Assembly: GCA_032718565.1 (NCBI GenBank)
Contig: JAVGVS010000022.1
Span: forward strand, 1,775,501 to 1,839,500
Origin: Distichodus sexfasciatus
Taxonomy: Eukaryota > Chordata > Actinopteri > Characiformes > Distichodontidae
DNA length: 64,000 bases
Direction: 5' to 3'
The notes beneath the pieces are model-generated. The model did no database searches, had not been told where the DNA came from, and saw nothing but the letters and a program-made list of their open reading frames with translations. A program made the position numbers and the translations under genes. Every line of letters starts with the position of its first letter. Positions within the stretch are counted from its first letter, which is position 1. Positions 50,100 through 62,750 of the stretch are shown here, piece by piece.

Positions 50100-50600
50100 T
50101 CTTTGAAGTGAAGTCTCATCTTGAACACAGATCAGACTTTATTCTGACAGAGTTAAAGGAGTTGAAAGGTGCAGGTGCTTTGAGAGTGTAAACCAGATAG
50201 TGTGTAAACGTAACCTTTCCTCTGTGTTCAACTGTTGCCTTAATTCTCTGACTCCTTGCCTGGCCCTTGGTCTCTGTCGACTTACCTCCTGCACCTCTAT
50301 CTTCATCAGTGACAGGTGTTGCTCTTTTTCGATTGGGCTGTCCACAGGGGGGAGGGCGAGGGGGGCCGTGAACATTGATGGATGGACAGTGCCAATGCCA
50401 GCAGTCTCTGCTCTTGCTTGGGGTGATGGAGATGAGGAAATAATGAGGCCCAATAGCCAAGTCAGGGGGGTAATGAATCTCTTCTTCATCGTCTCCCCGA
50501 GACGGTGGCTTCTGCCCGGACCCATCTCCCCTCCAATTCATCTCCAAGGAAAACAAGCCGCACAGCTCCAGATAAACTTAACTCAAGGCCTCCGCTAAAA
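50100..50600. other. Unrecognised segment with overlapping ORFs
   Basis: A 0.5-kb patch of raised GC with open frames on both strands (146 and 128 aa minus; 132 aa plus) and a minus-strand donor-like GGAGGTAAGTC near 50,290. None shows a known domain. The three frames compete, so coding is doubtful. A taxon-specific exon or repeat are both possible. Confidence 0.25.
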
Positions 50601-51840
50601 CCAGACAAAACAAATGTCTGACCTCCGTGGCAACTACCAGTGCACCAGAGACTTGGATATCCTGAAAATGAACCCTTCTAAACAATTCTGAACAAAAACA
50701 CATCTGATAAAAATCAACATTTAAGTGCAGACTTACCCGAGTCTCTTAGACCTGACCATGTGTAAATGATATTTTGTGAAAGTGAAAGACCCAATTTTGG
50801 CTGATACTCCTTCAAAAACAGAAACCAAAGGATAAATAAAGGGAATTTAGTGCAACTTTATCAATGTCAACCTAGTTTTGTAAAGACATAATTTATTCAG
50901 GATCTTTTCCCTTTTTAAAAGTCATTTTAAGTGAAGATGTCATTTTCCAAACTTAAATAATTCATATAAATCGGTTTTGTTCTTTTAACATCATGGTCTC
51001 ATTTTTTAGCTCCTGAAGAGTTTTAACCCAAAGACTGAAGTCGGACACACAGCCCCGGCTTAAACTGGTACAAAAGACCCCTTTACTTCCAACCAGCCTA
51101 AGCTGTGTTTTGTGTTTGGGTGGGAAACCAACCAAATCTATTTGAAACATTTGAACCTCAAGCCCCTGATGTTTTGGTAAAGGTTATATTAGATGGGCTA
51201 TAAAAAATCTGTTTATAGCCGGGTTACGTACATCTCAATGCTGAGTTAATGCGAGTTAAACATTGTGAGCATATGTATGCTGTGATGGACAGCTGGATTA
51301 TCCCTGCAGTCCTTAAAAATGATTTAAAAGTTTTTGTTTTCCTAAGAGTTAATGTATTCAGACACAGACACAAAAAGACACAGCTTTAAACTCAGCTTGA
51401 CATGTAAGTATGAACCCCATGACCCAGGGGAGCTGAGATGAGCTGAGCAAACACTGAAACACATTACAGAAACAATTACAGGCTCTGTAACGCTCAGTGC
51501 CCTGGGCCTGAAACGGCGTGGGCTGCGGCATGCTAAGCCTTTGACACGTGTGTTTCTGGCTTGGGACTTTGCCGGTTGGGAGTGTGCTCATGCATAAACG
51601 GAGCCATGACTCAGTTCACCTGCGTGATATCGGCCTTCTCCAACGCTTCTCCAACCTTCTCACGGCAGACAGTGGCACAAGGCCGCTGTGTGAGGGAGGA
51701 CAGTAAATTGTTATGATGTAGTGGAGAGTGAGTCAGGACATAGAGAATGAGCAATGTTTACCACTCCAGTTACAATTTGGAACAAAAATGACAGCAGTAC
51801 CTTATGTAGAATAGCACTGTACAGACGGTTCCATGTAAGT

Positions 51841-52088
51841 CAGTGAGGATTTGTCATTGGGAACACAGCACAGCACTCAGGGCACCACAACAAAATGTGA
51901 CCTCTGCATTTGACCTATGCATGAAGAAGCAGTGGGCAGCTTTTTGGCAGCGCCCAGGAAACAGTGCATGCAGAAGGTACTTTGCTCATGTGTACCTCAG
52001 TGGAACCTTTAATATTCCTGGACTTGAACCAGCGACCTTCCGATCACGATCCCAACTCCCTAAACGTTACAGTACCAACTGCCACTAT
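51841..52088 (-). mobile_element. tRNA-derived SINE copy, reverse orientation
   Basis: Same family reversed: TTTGTCATTGGGAACACAGC, AAAATGTGACCTCTGCATTT, CGACCTTCCGATCACGATCC, and head CCCTAAACGTTACAGTACCA. Confidence 0.8.
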
Positions 52089-52387
52089 GCATTCTGAGAC
52101 AGACAGTGACAACAGTATTATATTTCTGTATCATCCTTTCATTTCTTTAAGAAAGTAACAACTGATAAACCACATTGGTTGCATGAACTTTCAATTCTGT
52201 AATGTAAACGGTCATCTATCAGTCATATCGAAGAACACCTCTAATAATATTAGTCAGTATACAACTGTGCCCTGGCTTAAAAAAGTAAAATATTTAATAC
52301 CATTGTGAGCATACTAGCAGGAAAATCAACTGGCGTTGAAGGGGAAAACAACAAATAATGAAATGATCATTTCAGCATCATGATGTA

Positions 52388-52638
52388 CATTCATTCATTC
52401 ATTCATTATCCGATTGACTTAATCCCAACCGGGGTCGGGGGATCAGAACCTATCACCAGTTAACCTCTATAGCATGCTTTTGGACTGTGGGAGGAAACCG
52501 GAGCCCTAGGAGAAAACCCACGCGAACACGGGGAGAACATGAAAATTCCACACAGAAAGGCCCTATGGCTGACCCGGGGGTCGAACCCAGGACCTTCTTG
52601 CTGTGGCAGCCCTAATCACTGAGCCACTGTGCCACCCG
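52388..52638 (-). mobile_element. DANA/Mermaid-like SINE copy, reverse orientation
   Basis: Starts with the (CATT)n tail and ends with the tRNA-like head in reverse (CACTGAGCCACTGTGCCACC). TGGACTGTGGGAGGAAACCG and CACGGGGAGAACATG are the reversed body motifs. Internally shortened relative to the 53.3-kb copy. Confidence 0.85.
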
Positions 52639-53300
52639 ATAATGTAGAGTATTTCAGTTAATGATGAATTCACATTTGAAACCACAGCATCTCTCAACAC
52701 ATACTCCAACTTGCTTATAATTATCTGTATTGTCAGTATTTAAATTGTGTCAGGAACACATAATGTTTTTCAAATTTTTCTAGTTGATGCTTAAAGTTCC
52801 TTTGTGGTGCAAGCTGCTGATATGTAGATTCATCCAAGGTAAGCTGAGATTTTCCACTATTTAAACTACATAATAAAACATGAAACTGAAAAACTCAGTA
52901 GTTCAATAGAAAATGTAATGCTAAGCAGCCTATCTGGAGCTCTGAAACTGCATACAATGGTGGTGCTGCTCTTGTGCTTTCTGAATACAATCAACTTAAA
53001 TGACCTCCAAAGTTATAATATTTTCTGTTATCTGAAGTTCATAAAATCAGAACTCACATACTGCATTGGCTCACCTGCAAAAAACCCTCTTATAAACAGT
53101 GAAACAATTGAAAGTGGGCAATTAAGGCAATTACAAAAAAAGACCAAGAGACCTTGCAGACAGTCTCTTAGGAGGATAAAATAAAAGAACAGTGGAGATA
53201 TTTGAACCTTTCGCCAAATAATTATCCTTACAAATTGCAGAATTAAAGCATAGACATCACCCTGTTCTGATGCTGATTTACTGTTTTAATTTTACAGCTG

Positions 53301-53679
53301 GGTGGCACGTTGACGCAGTGGTTAGTGCTGCCGCCTCCCAGCCAGAAGGTCCTGGATTTGAATGATGGGTTGGCCGTAGGGCCTTTCTGTATGAAGTTTG
53401 CATGTTCTCTCCCTGCTTGCGTGGGTTTTCTCCAGGTGCTCCGGTTTCCTCCCACAGTCCAAAAGCATGCAGTATAGGTTAACTGGTGACTCTAAATTGG
53501 CCCCGTAAGGTGTGAATGGGAGTGTGATTGTGTGAGTGTGTGTGCTCTGCATTGTGTTGGCACCTGCCCAAGGTTGGTCCCCACCTTGCGCCCGTAGTTC
53601 TCGGGATAGGCTCCAGTCCACCAACGCAGATCCCTATTAATTAAGCGGTACGGATAATGAATGAATGAATGAATGAATG
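53301..53679 (+). mobile_element. DANA/Mermaid-like tRNA-derived SINE, full length
   Basis: Begins with a tRNA-like head (GGTGGCACGTTGACGCAGTG, then a degenerate box B at the GATTTGAAT stretch). It continues with the body seen in fish V-SINE/DANA elements (TTTGCATGTTCTC, CTCCGGTTTCCTCCCACAGT) and ends in (TGAA)n. A perfect 13-bp duplication, AATTTTACAGCTG, flanks it at 53,288-53,300 and 53,680-53,692, so both ends are exact and the insertion is fairly young. Confidence 0.9.
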
Positions 53680-56600
53680 AATTTTACAGCTGTCTGTCCA
53701 ATAAAAGATGATCAACTCCCAGTGATTTATGTTCGAGAAATTTGGTTTTAAGCTGAATCAATAGTACTTGTGTAAGTGTTTGCTTTGCCAACCTGGGATT
53801 GGGAAGGATCTCCATGTGTGTTCTTTATGCCTCATGCACACTACATGACTTTCAGTGTTATTGGATTGTTATACAATCTAGCACACAAGAATGTCTGTTG
53901 TGGATTATCAGCACTCAGTGTTTATTAAAATTGAAGTTTTACAAAACACTTGAGTTTTTATAGCTAGAATTTCACTAGGCTGTCATGAACAGACACTGAT
54001 GTTCTTCCTGCCAAAATTTCACCAAGTTCTGCATTCTTGTTGCAGACATGTTTTCATGCTGCTGTGTTGTGGGTGTTTTTTGTTCTCATTGACTGCAGCT
54101 CACACTGTCAGTCACAACATGATTCACCATCAGGTTCAGATATTAAACATGTCAGATATCTCCCGAGTACTCTGGATGTGTCTGGATCATTCTGGATTGC
54201 CTTGTCGTATAATTTGCAGTACATGGTACTTGCTCGTGGAAAAGTACACCACATTTTTGACTCAAGTGAGAAGTTTGGGTAAATTTATGTAGCGGGAACT
54301 TGACATTGCATGTGTGCTTCTTAGACTAAAGGGCACATGCCATACAGGAGTATAAATGACCTGCAATTAACAGGACTAAATTCAAACCCCAGGGTAGATT
54401 AAAAAACTTCTTTAGGCTGGTATTCATTGTTAGACAAATGAATGCATGAATGAACTCCCCATTAGCTCTCATTTATTGTTAGGTATGCTATATATACCCT
54501 GGGTCTTTGACCAGAGTTCCTTTAACATGTTCTGGACAAAGAAACTAGATAGGAATTTTATAACACTGTGATGATAAGGCTGGTTTCTTGCTCATGAATT
54601 AAGCCTAGTCTTGGACTAAGTTGTAGTACCAATGGAGATTTACCATTCAAACTCAAAACTAGTCTAGGACTAGGCTGAATCCTCAACTGGGAAATTGGCC
54701 CATAATGTTTGCTTGGAGATCGAAATGGACTGTGATTCTGTTCCTCTTTTTGTTATGTAGGCTCAGTGTGTTGACATATTACAGTAGCAAAACCACAGTA
54801 CAGATGATGTGCAAATCCTGTCTAGTGCAGGCAAAGGGTCGAGTGAAGGGAGAGAGGAGGAATTAGCCAGATTAATGGTGTTTACATAAACAAGCGTTCT
54901 GTGAAAATGTCCTACAGTGCAACGGCACACTGATTATCCAGCAACGCCGAGAAGTTGTTTATCTAGATCTCATATAAAGTGCAGTTAAGGCTTCCAGAGA
55001 CTTGAGGCAATGCGGAAAAATGATGGAAAAAGCGCTCAGAGGAGGTCTGTAAGTGTATCGGTAAGATGGGGAGATGGCAATATCAGCGATTGCAAGCCAC
55101 TGAGAGGAGCTGTTCTCATTAATTACTCAGGATTCCGAGATTTTCCTGGTCACAGGGGCAGCTGAGGGCCCAGGAGGCCACACAGTCAGAGTGCCCAGGG
55201 AAATCATCTCAAAATTCACTCTGTTGCCCAATCTATAACCCACCTCCAGGACACTATGACAGATCTGGAAGGGCTGGATAGGTATCAGCGTCATGGTGAT
55301 TATTCCCTCTGGCTGCGCCCTGCCGGCTTGCAGGAGATTCTCTCATATTGCTCACGCTTATCTTGTTCTTTCAGATCATCAGTGAGAAGGGCCCAAGGGC
55401 TGTCTCCAGTTTGGGATATAAATTCTACTTAGTATGACTTTTTTGTCCTTTTATTTTCTTGGAATCGCACACACACAAACACGCTGCCGCACAATGGCTA
55501 AGCTTTTGCCACAAAGAAACTTAACCAGTCACACACTTTGAGAAGAAGTGGAAGGATAGAGTGGAAGAAAGAGCTTTAGATGACTGCCCTCTCTGAGACA
55601 TTTTCCGCTTATCCTGTCCCCTGACGGCACGTCCCGCCGCGTCTCCACTTCTAATCCAGTCTTGCGCTCTCCACATCCCTTCTGGACGGCTCTAGCCTAA
55701 TGGGAGTGTCCATCCTGAAAGCTGCAGGCTGCACCACAAGCCCAAGCCAGTTCACAAAAACAGCAGGATGCAGCCACTGCCAGGATTTTTTGTATTGCAG
55801 AGCAGAAGGTGTTGCAAGCCCCAGTGTCCAACCAGCAATTTCAATGCTAATTAGCAATCAAGGCTACAAAGCACTAAAAATAGTGGGGAGCAAGCAGAGG
55901 CCCATCAATTAAGCTCAACCCCACTGGGACGGCTTCAACATTCCTCAGGAGGGAAAAAAGCACATTTCTGCAGGATGTTCAGCACAACGCACAACTAATG
56001 AAAAATACATAGAGCACAAACACCAAGGCCAAATACAAGGGCATATGTTTAAAACAACAGCTGTTATCAGTCCTCAGACATCAAAACTGCTGCTTCCCCA
56101 GCTACCTCCATCCCTGAGGAATCTATAATGTACACTGGATTTAGATCACAATGTGACTGACATAGAGTTCTCTCTCAAAAATGTTCCCTTCCTTAAAGAC
56201 TCAGTAGTCGATGTGACTTTCTTAGAAATTACTTCATGAACTGTGACATCGTCTTGCCAAAATTGCAGGTTCCATCTCATATTTCCATCAGAGTGTTTTG
56301 AGTGGACAGCTATTTTCCAATCACACTCACAGTGAAAATTGCTATCACTTTTCATAAGTATACAAGCTATCAGTCTTTGCAATTCCAAAGTTTTATACTC
56401 TAGGTGTATCCATTACTATTTTTTTCAGCCAAGCAATGTCAATCATAAAATCCATATATGGATCTTGTTGTTCAAAATACAGGGGAATCACTTTGTACGG
56501 AAAAGCAAAGTGTGTTCCAGCTTCAGAGGCAGAGTCCTGCAGATTGTAGAATGTTTAAAACCTAAAATGTCTGTGTCTGAACACTGACTACTAAGCATAG

Positions 56601-56833
56601 GTCTATTAGTTACCCAACTCTGATAGCACATCTGAAGGCTGCAGCATATCTGTGCTTTCACAGGACCAAGTAAACAGCAGATCAGTCAGTCAGATGTCCA
56701 GAAGTCTGATTTCATCTTAGTCAACATGGCGTGTCTGTTGCCCCCTCATTTCCTGCCCATCACCCAGACATGAACCAAGCCTCAAAAACTCATTGCAGAT
56801 AGAGACTGAGAAAGAAAGAGAGGAGGAGATACA

Positions 56834-56856
56834 AACACACACACACACACACACAG
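56834..56856. repeat. (CA)n microsatellite
   Basis: ACACACACACACACACACAC followed by AGATTTTC. Confidence 0.9.
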
Positions 56857-58145
56857 ATTTTCAACCAGGACAGAGACAGCCATAGCCAGAGGAGCCACAC
56901 CGTTACTCATTCAATCTCATGAGACTTTCTTTCATCGGATGAAAGCATCGCCAAGACCTTTTCAGTCCCTGGATGGCAGCTCGGGCTCAAATCTCCAGAC
57001 CTTCAGCAACCTCGGGGACTCCTGGATGTCAGCCTGACCTACACAGAGGACATCTGAGCACTGGCCGGTCCTCGGTCAGACAGACCCTCCAAAGTGGAGG
57101 ACTCTCTCCCCACTAAGCCACTCCTTGAGACTTTTGCTCAAAGAGGGATAAAAAAACAATTTTTCTTTTCTTCATCTGTTTCCAGCCAGGAAATCTGTAC
57201 GGATGATGTACAGCCTTGGGGGAAGACATTCAGTCAACTACAGGAAAAATTGCAGATATTCACTCCCATGAAAAATTCTGTAGAAGTGTATAGGGAAAAG
57301 CGCAAAGTATGTGAGATTGTGCTTTTTTGGACAAGCATGAAGCTCTTATAGGAGCTTGAGTGCTCTCAGTTCTGAAGCAATTCAACTGCAGGTGATACAT
57401 TTAGGGTCCCGACACTCATCTAGACAAAAGCTGCTTGACTGGATCTTAATGTGGGGCTTTCAATTCATTATTCTGCCTTGCTGCCCTAAAGAACTACCAA
57501 AGCCTGAATTCACAGAAAAAAAAGTTTTGCGTAAAACCGTGAGGGCATTTTCAATAATAAAGGAATCTGTCACAGACTCACTCCCACACAGCAGGTGAGC
57601 TTCCGAGGTGATTTCACACAGGCACTTCAGTATAATAAATGTATGTGCTGCTTTCACAGCGTCCAGTTCCATGCTTTTTCCACCGTTAACCTTTGATTGT
57701 CAAAACAATGGTCTCCATGGCTGGGCTTGCGTCAGAACCAAAAAACAAGTGCACATGGATGGCTAAGAAAGAGGAAATCTAAAAGACAAGAAGGGGCCTC
57801 TGTGTAAACCAAAAGTTGACAGGCCCAATGTAGAGGTTCTGGGTGTCGAAGGAAAGCTAAGTAGCAGTGTGGTCTGGCCTGGACCTTTTCAGGTGTGCTT
57901 TACGCCATGCTATCCTGATTTAAAAAAAAAAAAAACACCCTTAGTCCAGTAACGGTGTTAGGGTTCAATGTACTGTGTACTGTGTGGGTTCTCTGAACTT
58001 AAATGATTATTTTAAGGAATTTTTTGAATAGTCAGCACATTATTTACCAATTTTATACATTACAGAGATGGTTCATTATTCATTCAATACGCCACGTTTG
58101 TGCAAAACATTTTATTATACTTACTAACCACTGTTATGTATTACT

Positions 58146-58728
58146 GAAAGGTGCCATATGAAAAAACTTTTTCTGTTCTTTAAACATCCATTTGTCTGTA
58201 CTGCCTCTACACACACTGTAGGTTTGTTACAAAATGATAAATTCTGTTAGCATTCATTTACGAATGTCAGACATTGTGTGCTTAAACAAGCCGTTTAGAT
58301 TTCTCACCTAACTCTACATCACAGTAGGGGATATTTTGAATAACTCCACCCTCCTTTCTGAGAATCTCCGCCCGCCAGGTAGAACTGCTAGCGCTTCCTG
58401 ATCCGCCATGTTCACTTGTAAGTGCTGGCGTAGCAATCGCAATGAAGAAGTCTACCAGCGGAGTGTTGTGTTGAACATGTATGGCTGTAGTGATCATTTT
58501 CACGTGAGGTAAACACTCGCCGTGCTGTCTACGCCCCAGTACCGGAGTTGCGTGTGGGCAGCAGCGGCTTATTTGCATTTAGGAATACTAAAGAGAAACA
58601 GCCTGTTCTGAAAGGTACTGAAATAGAAGGTTAAAAAGCAGGCGAAAATACCTAATCTGAGAGAGATGTTTAATAGACTTCATAGACCTATTTTAACTTG
58701 TAGAAACAATGTATAATATGGGGCCTTT
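58146..58728. mobile_element. MITE with GGCCCCATATTAT-type ends
   Basis: Left AAAGGTGCCATATGAAAAAA and right reverse AAAGGCCCCATATTATAC. The interior CTGTACTGCCTCTACACACA and CATAGACCTATTTTAACTTG is shared with 49.2 kb. About 583 bp, non-coding. Confidence 0.65.
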
Positions 58729-59317
58729 AATCGTTATGGCTTTATATAACTTCATATACTATATAACTACAACTATCCATATACATTTCTATATTTAACT
58801 ATTTATTTAAAGGATTTTATACGTTGTATATTTTAATAGATTTCTTCCACAGAGAGCTCTGCTACACAAAGTTACAAATCCATTTTCCACTCACTTTAAT
58901 GCTCAGCTAGTTTCTAGTCCATTGTACCAATATTTGTCTTTGACAAATAAAATCAACCATTTCACTGACGGTTCTCGTGTAGCAAATACAATGATCAATA
59001 TGTGAATCACGAGCAGATTTTGAGCAGTCAAGGAGTAATTGAGGGCAAAGCCTTGGAGGAACAGTGAGGTGTAACCTGAAGATGTCGATCTTTAATCAAT
59101 AGCAGAAATAATACAAAGCTGCTTAACATACAGCCTAACCACTGCTGTCAATACATTCAAGCTCTGTTAAGTGCTTTCTTATATGCGTGCTGCAATTTCC
59201 TCCAAGCTCCATAAACTTTTAGTAAATAATCAAACCGCTGTCAAACAATTAGGTATGATTTTAATACAATAAACATTTTGAAGAGGAGGGCAGAAAAAAC
59301 ACTCTTTAAATACTCAC

Positions 59318-59492
59318 AGTAGACGTCCACTCGGATAGATTTAATGGCTGGGGAGCCCAGGCCGTTTTCTGCCTTGCAGTAATAGCGTCCACCTTGATGC
59401 CTCTGGATTTTGGCGATGTGAAGGGTCTCATTGAACACACTCGAGTCCTGAAATCGGTCTGATGCACTTCCTGCAGTCTTAGTCCATCGAAT
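59318..59492 (-). CDS. mdga2: mdga2 exon, second half of Ig domain 1
   Basis: This internal exon codes for 58 residues plus one base. MDGA2 is a GPI-anchored Ig/FN3/MAM protein of the neuronal surface that binds neuroligins and restrains synapse formation; Ig1 is part of the neuroligin-contact half. The translation starts IRWTKTAG, holds the glycosylation sequon in VFNETL, the Ig signature GGRYYC with the second core cysteine (residue 39), and ends KSIRVDVY. This matches vertebrate MDGA2 as I remember it, and is closer to MDGA2 than MDGA1 (QRHQGG, ENGLGSPAIKS). The acceptor is a pyrimidine-rich tract ending cttcgtag and the donor is T|GTGAGT. It enters in phase 0 and leaves in phase 1; the leftover T joins the AT of the next exon to make Tyr. 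There are no stops, indels or lost core residues. The exon with the first Ig1 cysteine is not in the window and should lie beyond 64,000. Confidence 0.93.
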
Positions 59493-60889
59493 CTACGAAG
59501 GAAGGAAAAAGTACAATGGGATGTTTATTAGACATGGCACGACACCACTTCTTAATGTCCAATACTGATATTGTAAATTTGGACATCTTCTGATACAATG
59601 CAAATCTGTTATAGTCTCTGAGTCTTTTTTAAACAGAAAACAGAAAATAATGCTCTAAAAAATGTCTGAATACATGACTGAAATGATTCTGTTATGCCTA
59701 AGAAAATATTTGACTTAAATACTGTTTTCCTAACTAAAACAATGTAATAATTACACGCCCATATGTATATGCTAAATTATTGATTATTAAAATAACATCA
59801 CAAAAATTAATCATTTGAAAACAGTTTTATAATTTTGTGACGTCCCTAATCCTGCGGTGATAAAACCATCATATGGTTGTCATTGTCATATCAATATGTA
59901 TGAATTAGCGCAAATGTCAAACAATAAACCAGTTTTACTGCAATGCCACTTCCCATACATAACAAACTGTGTGTGCACACATTTAGAGATTATAGATTAT
60001 AGACTTATAGATTATAGACTGATTTAAAGTCAATAAAAATGCACAAAAATGACTACAAACAAAACACTAGCTGATAAAAGAAATCAGTTAAAAATACAAA
60101 TATAATATAAATATTTATAACGATTTTTATATGTTACATCAACAGGTGTTATGTTCAACATTTTGTAACTAACTGGAACAACATATTAAGAATCCAAATG
60201 TCAGCCTATGGTGCAAATTGGCTTTTATATTTTTTCCAATTTAATTTATTGTTTCTTAAGGTACATAGTGAAGTCTGCACCTGCACTCATACATATCCAG
60301 CATTTCTCATTCACTAAAGGCTCAGGCAAACACCATGTGCTGCTTAGAAGATGATACAAAGTCTTAGATCCAAACAGCAAAGTGCCAGCAAGCATTGTGG
60401 TGTTCAGCACATTCACAAATACAGAAAAGTTAGCAGTGATTTAAGCTATGTGTTACATTCACATATGTTATTAAAGTAAGGTCACTATCATTTTGGAACT
60501 AAACCTCATGTGTTTGACATGGCACTAACAAGAGCCAGAAGGAAGTTAGTAATTTTCTTGCTCTTAAACAAACTGTGTTGCCCCAGTGGTGCTCTAGTGG
60601 ATGTACTTGAAGAACTTCTTTTGTTCATTTTAACATCCTAATAAGCATCTCATATGAGGCCCACGTAATGAACCGTGGACTCCTGTTCTTATCACAACAC
60701 TTTCCCCTCTATACACTATAATAATCTTCAACTCTGACCTCACAGCGTTTACTCGTATTGTTACGTGACTTATTCCCAGCGAGCTACTAATCACAATACT
60801 GTTGAGAAGACTGCTACTTAACATTTCATTTTGTACGGATGGAAATTCAAACTTGTTGCGGCTCATTAAAGAAACTGCAACACGGTGCA

Positions 60890-62450
60890 TACGAAAGAGA
60901 GGGGAAAAAAAGAGAGGATCCCTGAAAAAGTAGAGAAACTAGAATATATTTGTAAGGGGAACCACAGTCCCGTCACACAAGGCATGAAGCAGACACGGAG
61001 GAGACCCAGGCCCCAGACATCCGGAGGCCCCCCAGGGCACGGGAGTCCCAGGAGAACCACTGCAGGGACATCTGCGGTTCCCACCCAGAAAAAGGCAAAG
61101 GAGAGCCCGAAGGGGGTCATCCAGCAGCCACAGTGCAGACGCCCCAGGGGGCCGCAGCGACAGGCCCGCAGGCTCCGCCGGCGGTCGGCCACACCAGGGC
61201 AGACCGGTCCCTGGGCCCGGAGATCCAAGGGCCCACCACCCCCCAGCCAGGGCCCAGCAAAGCCAGGAGGGCCAGACCCCGCCAAGCGACCGCCGAGAGT
61301 GAGCCAGTGGAGCGCCAGTCCAGCCCCGGAGCGAGGAACCACCAACGCACCGGCAGCCGGGGGCACCCTCCACCGGCAGGGTATGGTGGCAGGGCGGGGG
61401 GGCCAGAGATGTTGAATGAGGTGGAGTCTAAGGCCTGACCTGACACATGGACATAGACAAACAGACGCACATGTACGCAAGCATACGTTCCCACCCTCAT
61501 GCACACAAACAAATATTCATACACTCGTCCCACATGTAGACCCACAAAAATGGACATGGTACCCACACTCACACTCCCCATATATACTCTATACTCCTAG
61601 ATCCGGGCACCACTACCCCCAGAGGGGCAATCAGCGCCAGACCCTGGAGCTAAACCCCTTTCTCTCTGGCGTGGAGACAGGAAGACCACCCCGGTCCCCG
61701 CAGTGGCAGAGAGGACCACCAGCTCAGACCCCGACCGGACGACCAGCTCATCCTCACAGCCCCCGGCCCCGGACAGCGAACAGAGAACAGGGGTGTGAAA
61801 AGACCCTGTGCCTCACCCCACCCGTTCAAATGTAGTGTTGGTGTGTGTTGTTCTACAGTGCTTTAAAACATGGGGGGGCAAGACAACAACCGCCCTCCAC
61901 CAGCTCCGCCAGCTCGTGCACCTCCCAAGAGCCCTCAATGTCTATGTGCACCTTAAAATTGAGAAGTGGGCACCAGGTAAAGCTGAATGAACAGACCACC
62001 CTCTGGACGCCACTCAATGTGCCCACCCCCAAGCCCTATATGTATGTGTCATGTGACAGTAAGTAATGAGAGTGTCTAAGTTGTGGTGTATGATTGAGAT
62101 GCAGGTGGTCACGAGGAGACCTCCCAGCGACACACCCGCACCCCAAAGTCCTACCTGTATGTTGGTGTGATGGAGCGGGAGGGGAGAAGCACCAGGAATG
62201 GGGAGGAAAGAAACGGAGGGGGCAAAGAACCCCCCCTTTGGAGCCAGCTCCACCGCTGACCCCCATAGGCACCCTCATTGCCCAAAATCTGCCCTAACCT
62301 GGAGCAGTACGGCCGCCAGACTGGCAACCCATGTCTGCCGGCACGGGCCTCCCCAGCAGCAGAAAATTGTAAGAAATTTGCCCTTTAATATCAGTGTAAA
62401 AAAACAAAATACAAAAAACAGAAAATAACCGTCCGGTGGAGTGACTGGCT
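60890..62450. repeat. GC-rich block of unknown origin, probable TE segment
   Basis: About 1.5 kb of C/G- and purine-rich sequence in an otherwise AT-rich intron, grading into CA-rich sequence at 61,440-61,580 and again GC-rich to 62,350. Long overlapping ORFs occur on both strands (176 aa plus; 212, 154 and 144 aa minus), as expected when stop codons are rare by composition. They are Pro/Arg/Gly-rich and match nothing I know. Could be the UTR of a LINE or another transposon. Confidence 0.4.
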
Positions 62451-62629
62451 GCCTGACCGATCACTGCAAGAGCTAGAATACTAGAAATAAGGTGATGACA
62501 AAATTTTTTATTTCAGTATGTTACAGGCTACATCAGAGGGAAAAAGACTGAACACTCAACTTGCTTTAATCCTAGTATGACATATTTCTGGTCTGTTACT
62601 ATTCTAGAATAACACCACTTAATTTCGGT

Positions 62630-62750
62630 TAAAAGCGACAGAGCAAATTCTGACACGTTCAAGTCTATGCATTTGCAAACAGTTTTGTGATTGGTCAGAA
62701 TTTTGCAGGAAATTTCAGAATATTTTTTCTAGATGGAGCAACAACGACTG
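62630..62750. repeat. Fragment related to the TCTCCAGGATTT MITE
   Basis: TTGTGATTGGTCAGAATTTTGCAGG resembles the ATTGGTCAAAACTTGCAG interior of the 27.6-kb copy. Ends absent. Confidence 0.35.

Larger units (their letters stand above)
33458..59317 (-). other. mdga2: mdga2 intron between Ig1b and Ig2a exons
   Basis: A 25.9-kb intron, GTGAGT at its start and ttgaacag at its end. Main contents are a decayed LINE at 36.2-38.7 kb, split by a 4.9-kb nested insertion, SINEs at 48.7, 51.9, 52.4 and 53.3 kb, an (ATTCT)n tract at 46.3 kb, a SINE-like fragment at 46.9 kb, and a 583-bp MITE at 58.1 kb. 34,560-35,300, 44,140-44,720 and 54,900-55,400 are non-repetitive and of higher complexity. 55,900-58,100 shows little beyond a (CA)n run. 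Confidence 0.85.

Noticed and set aside
60866..61581. Long overlapping ORFs (up to 212 aa) in the GC-rich block as genes
   Set aside because: Several frames on both strands are open at once and the products are low-complexity Pro/Arg/Gly with no domain; composition explains them.
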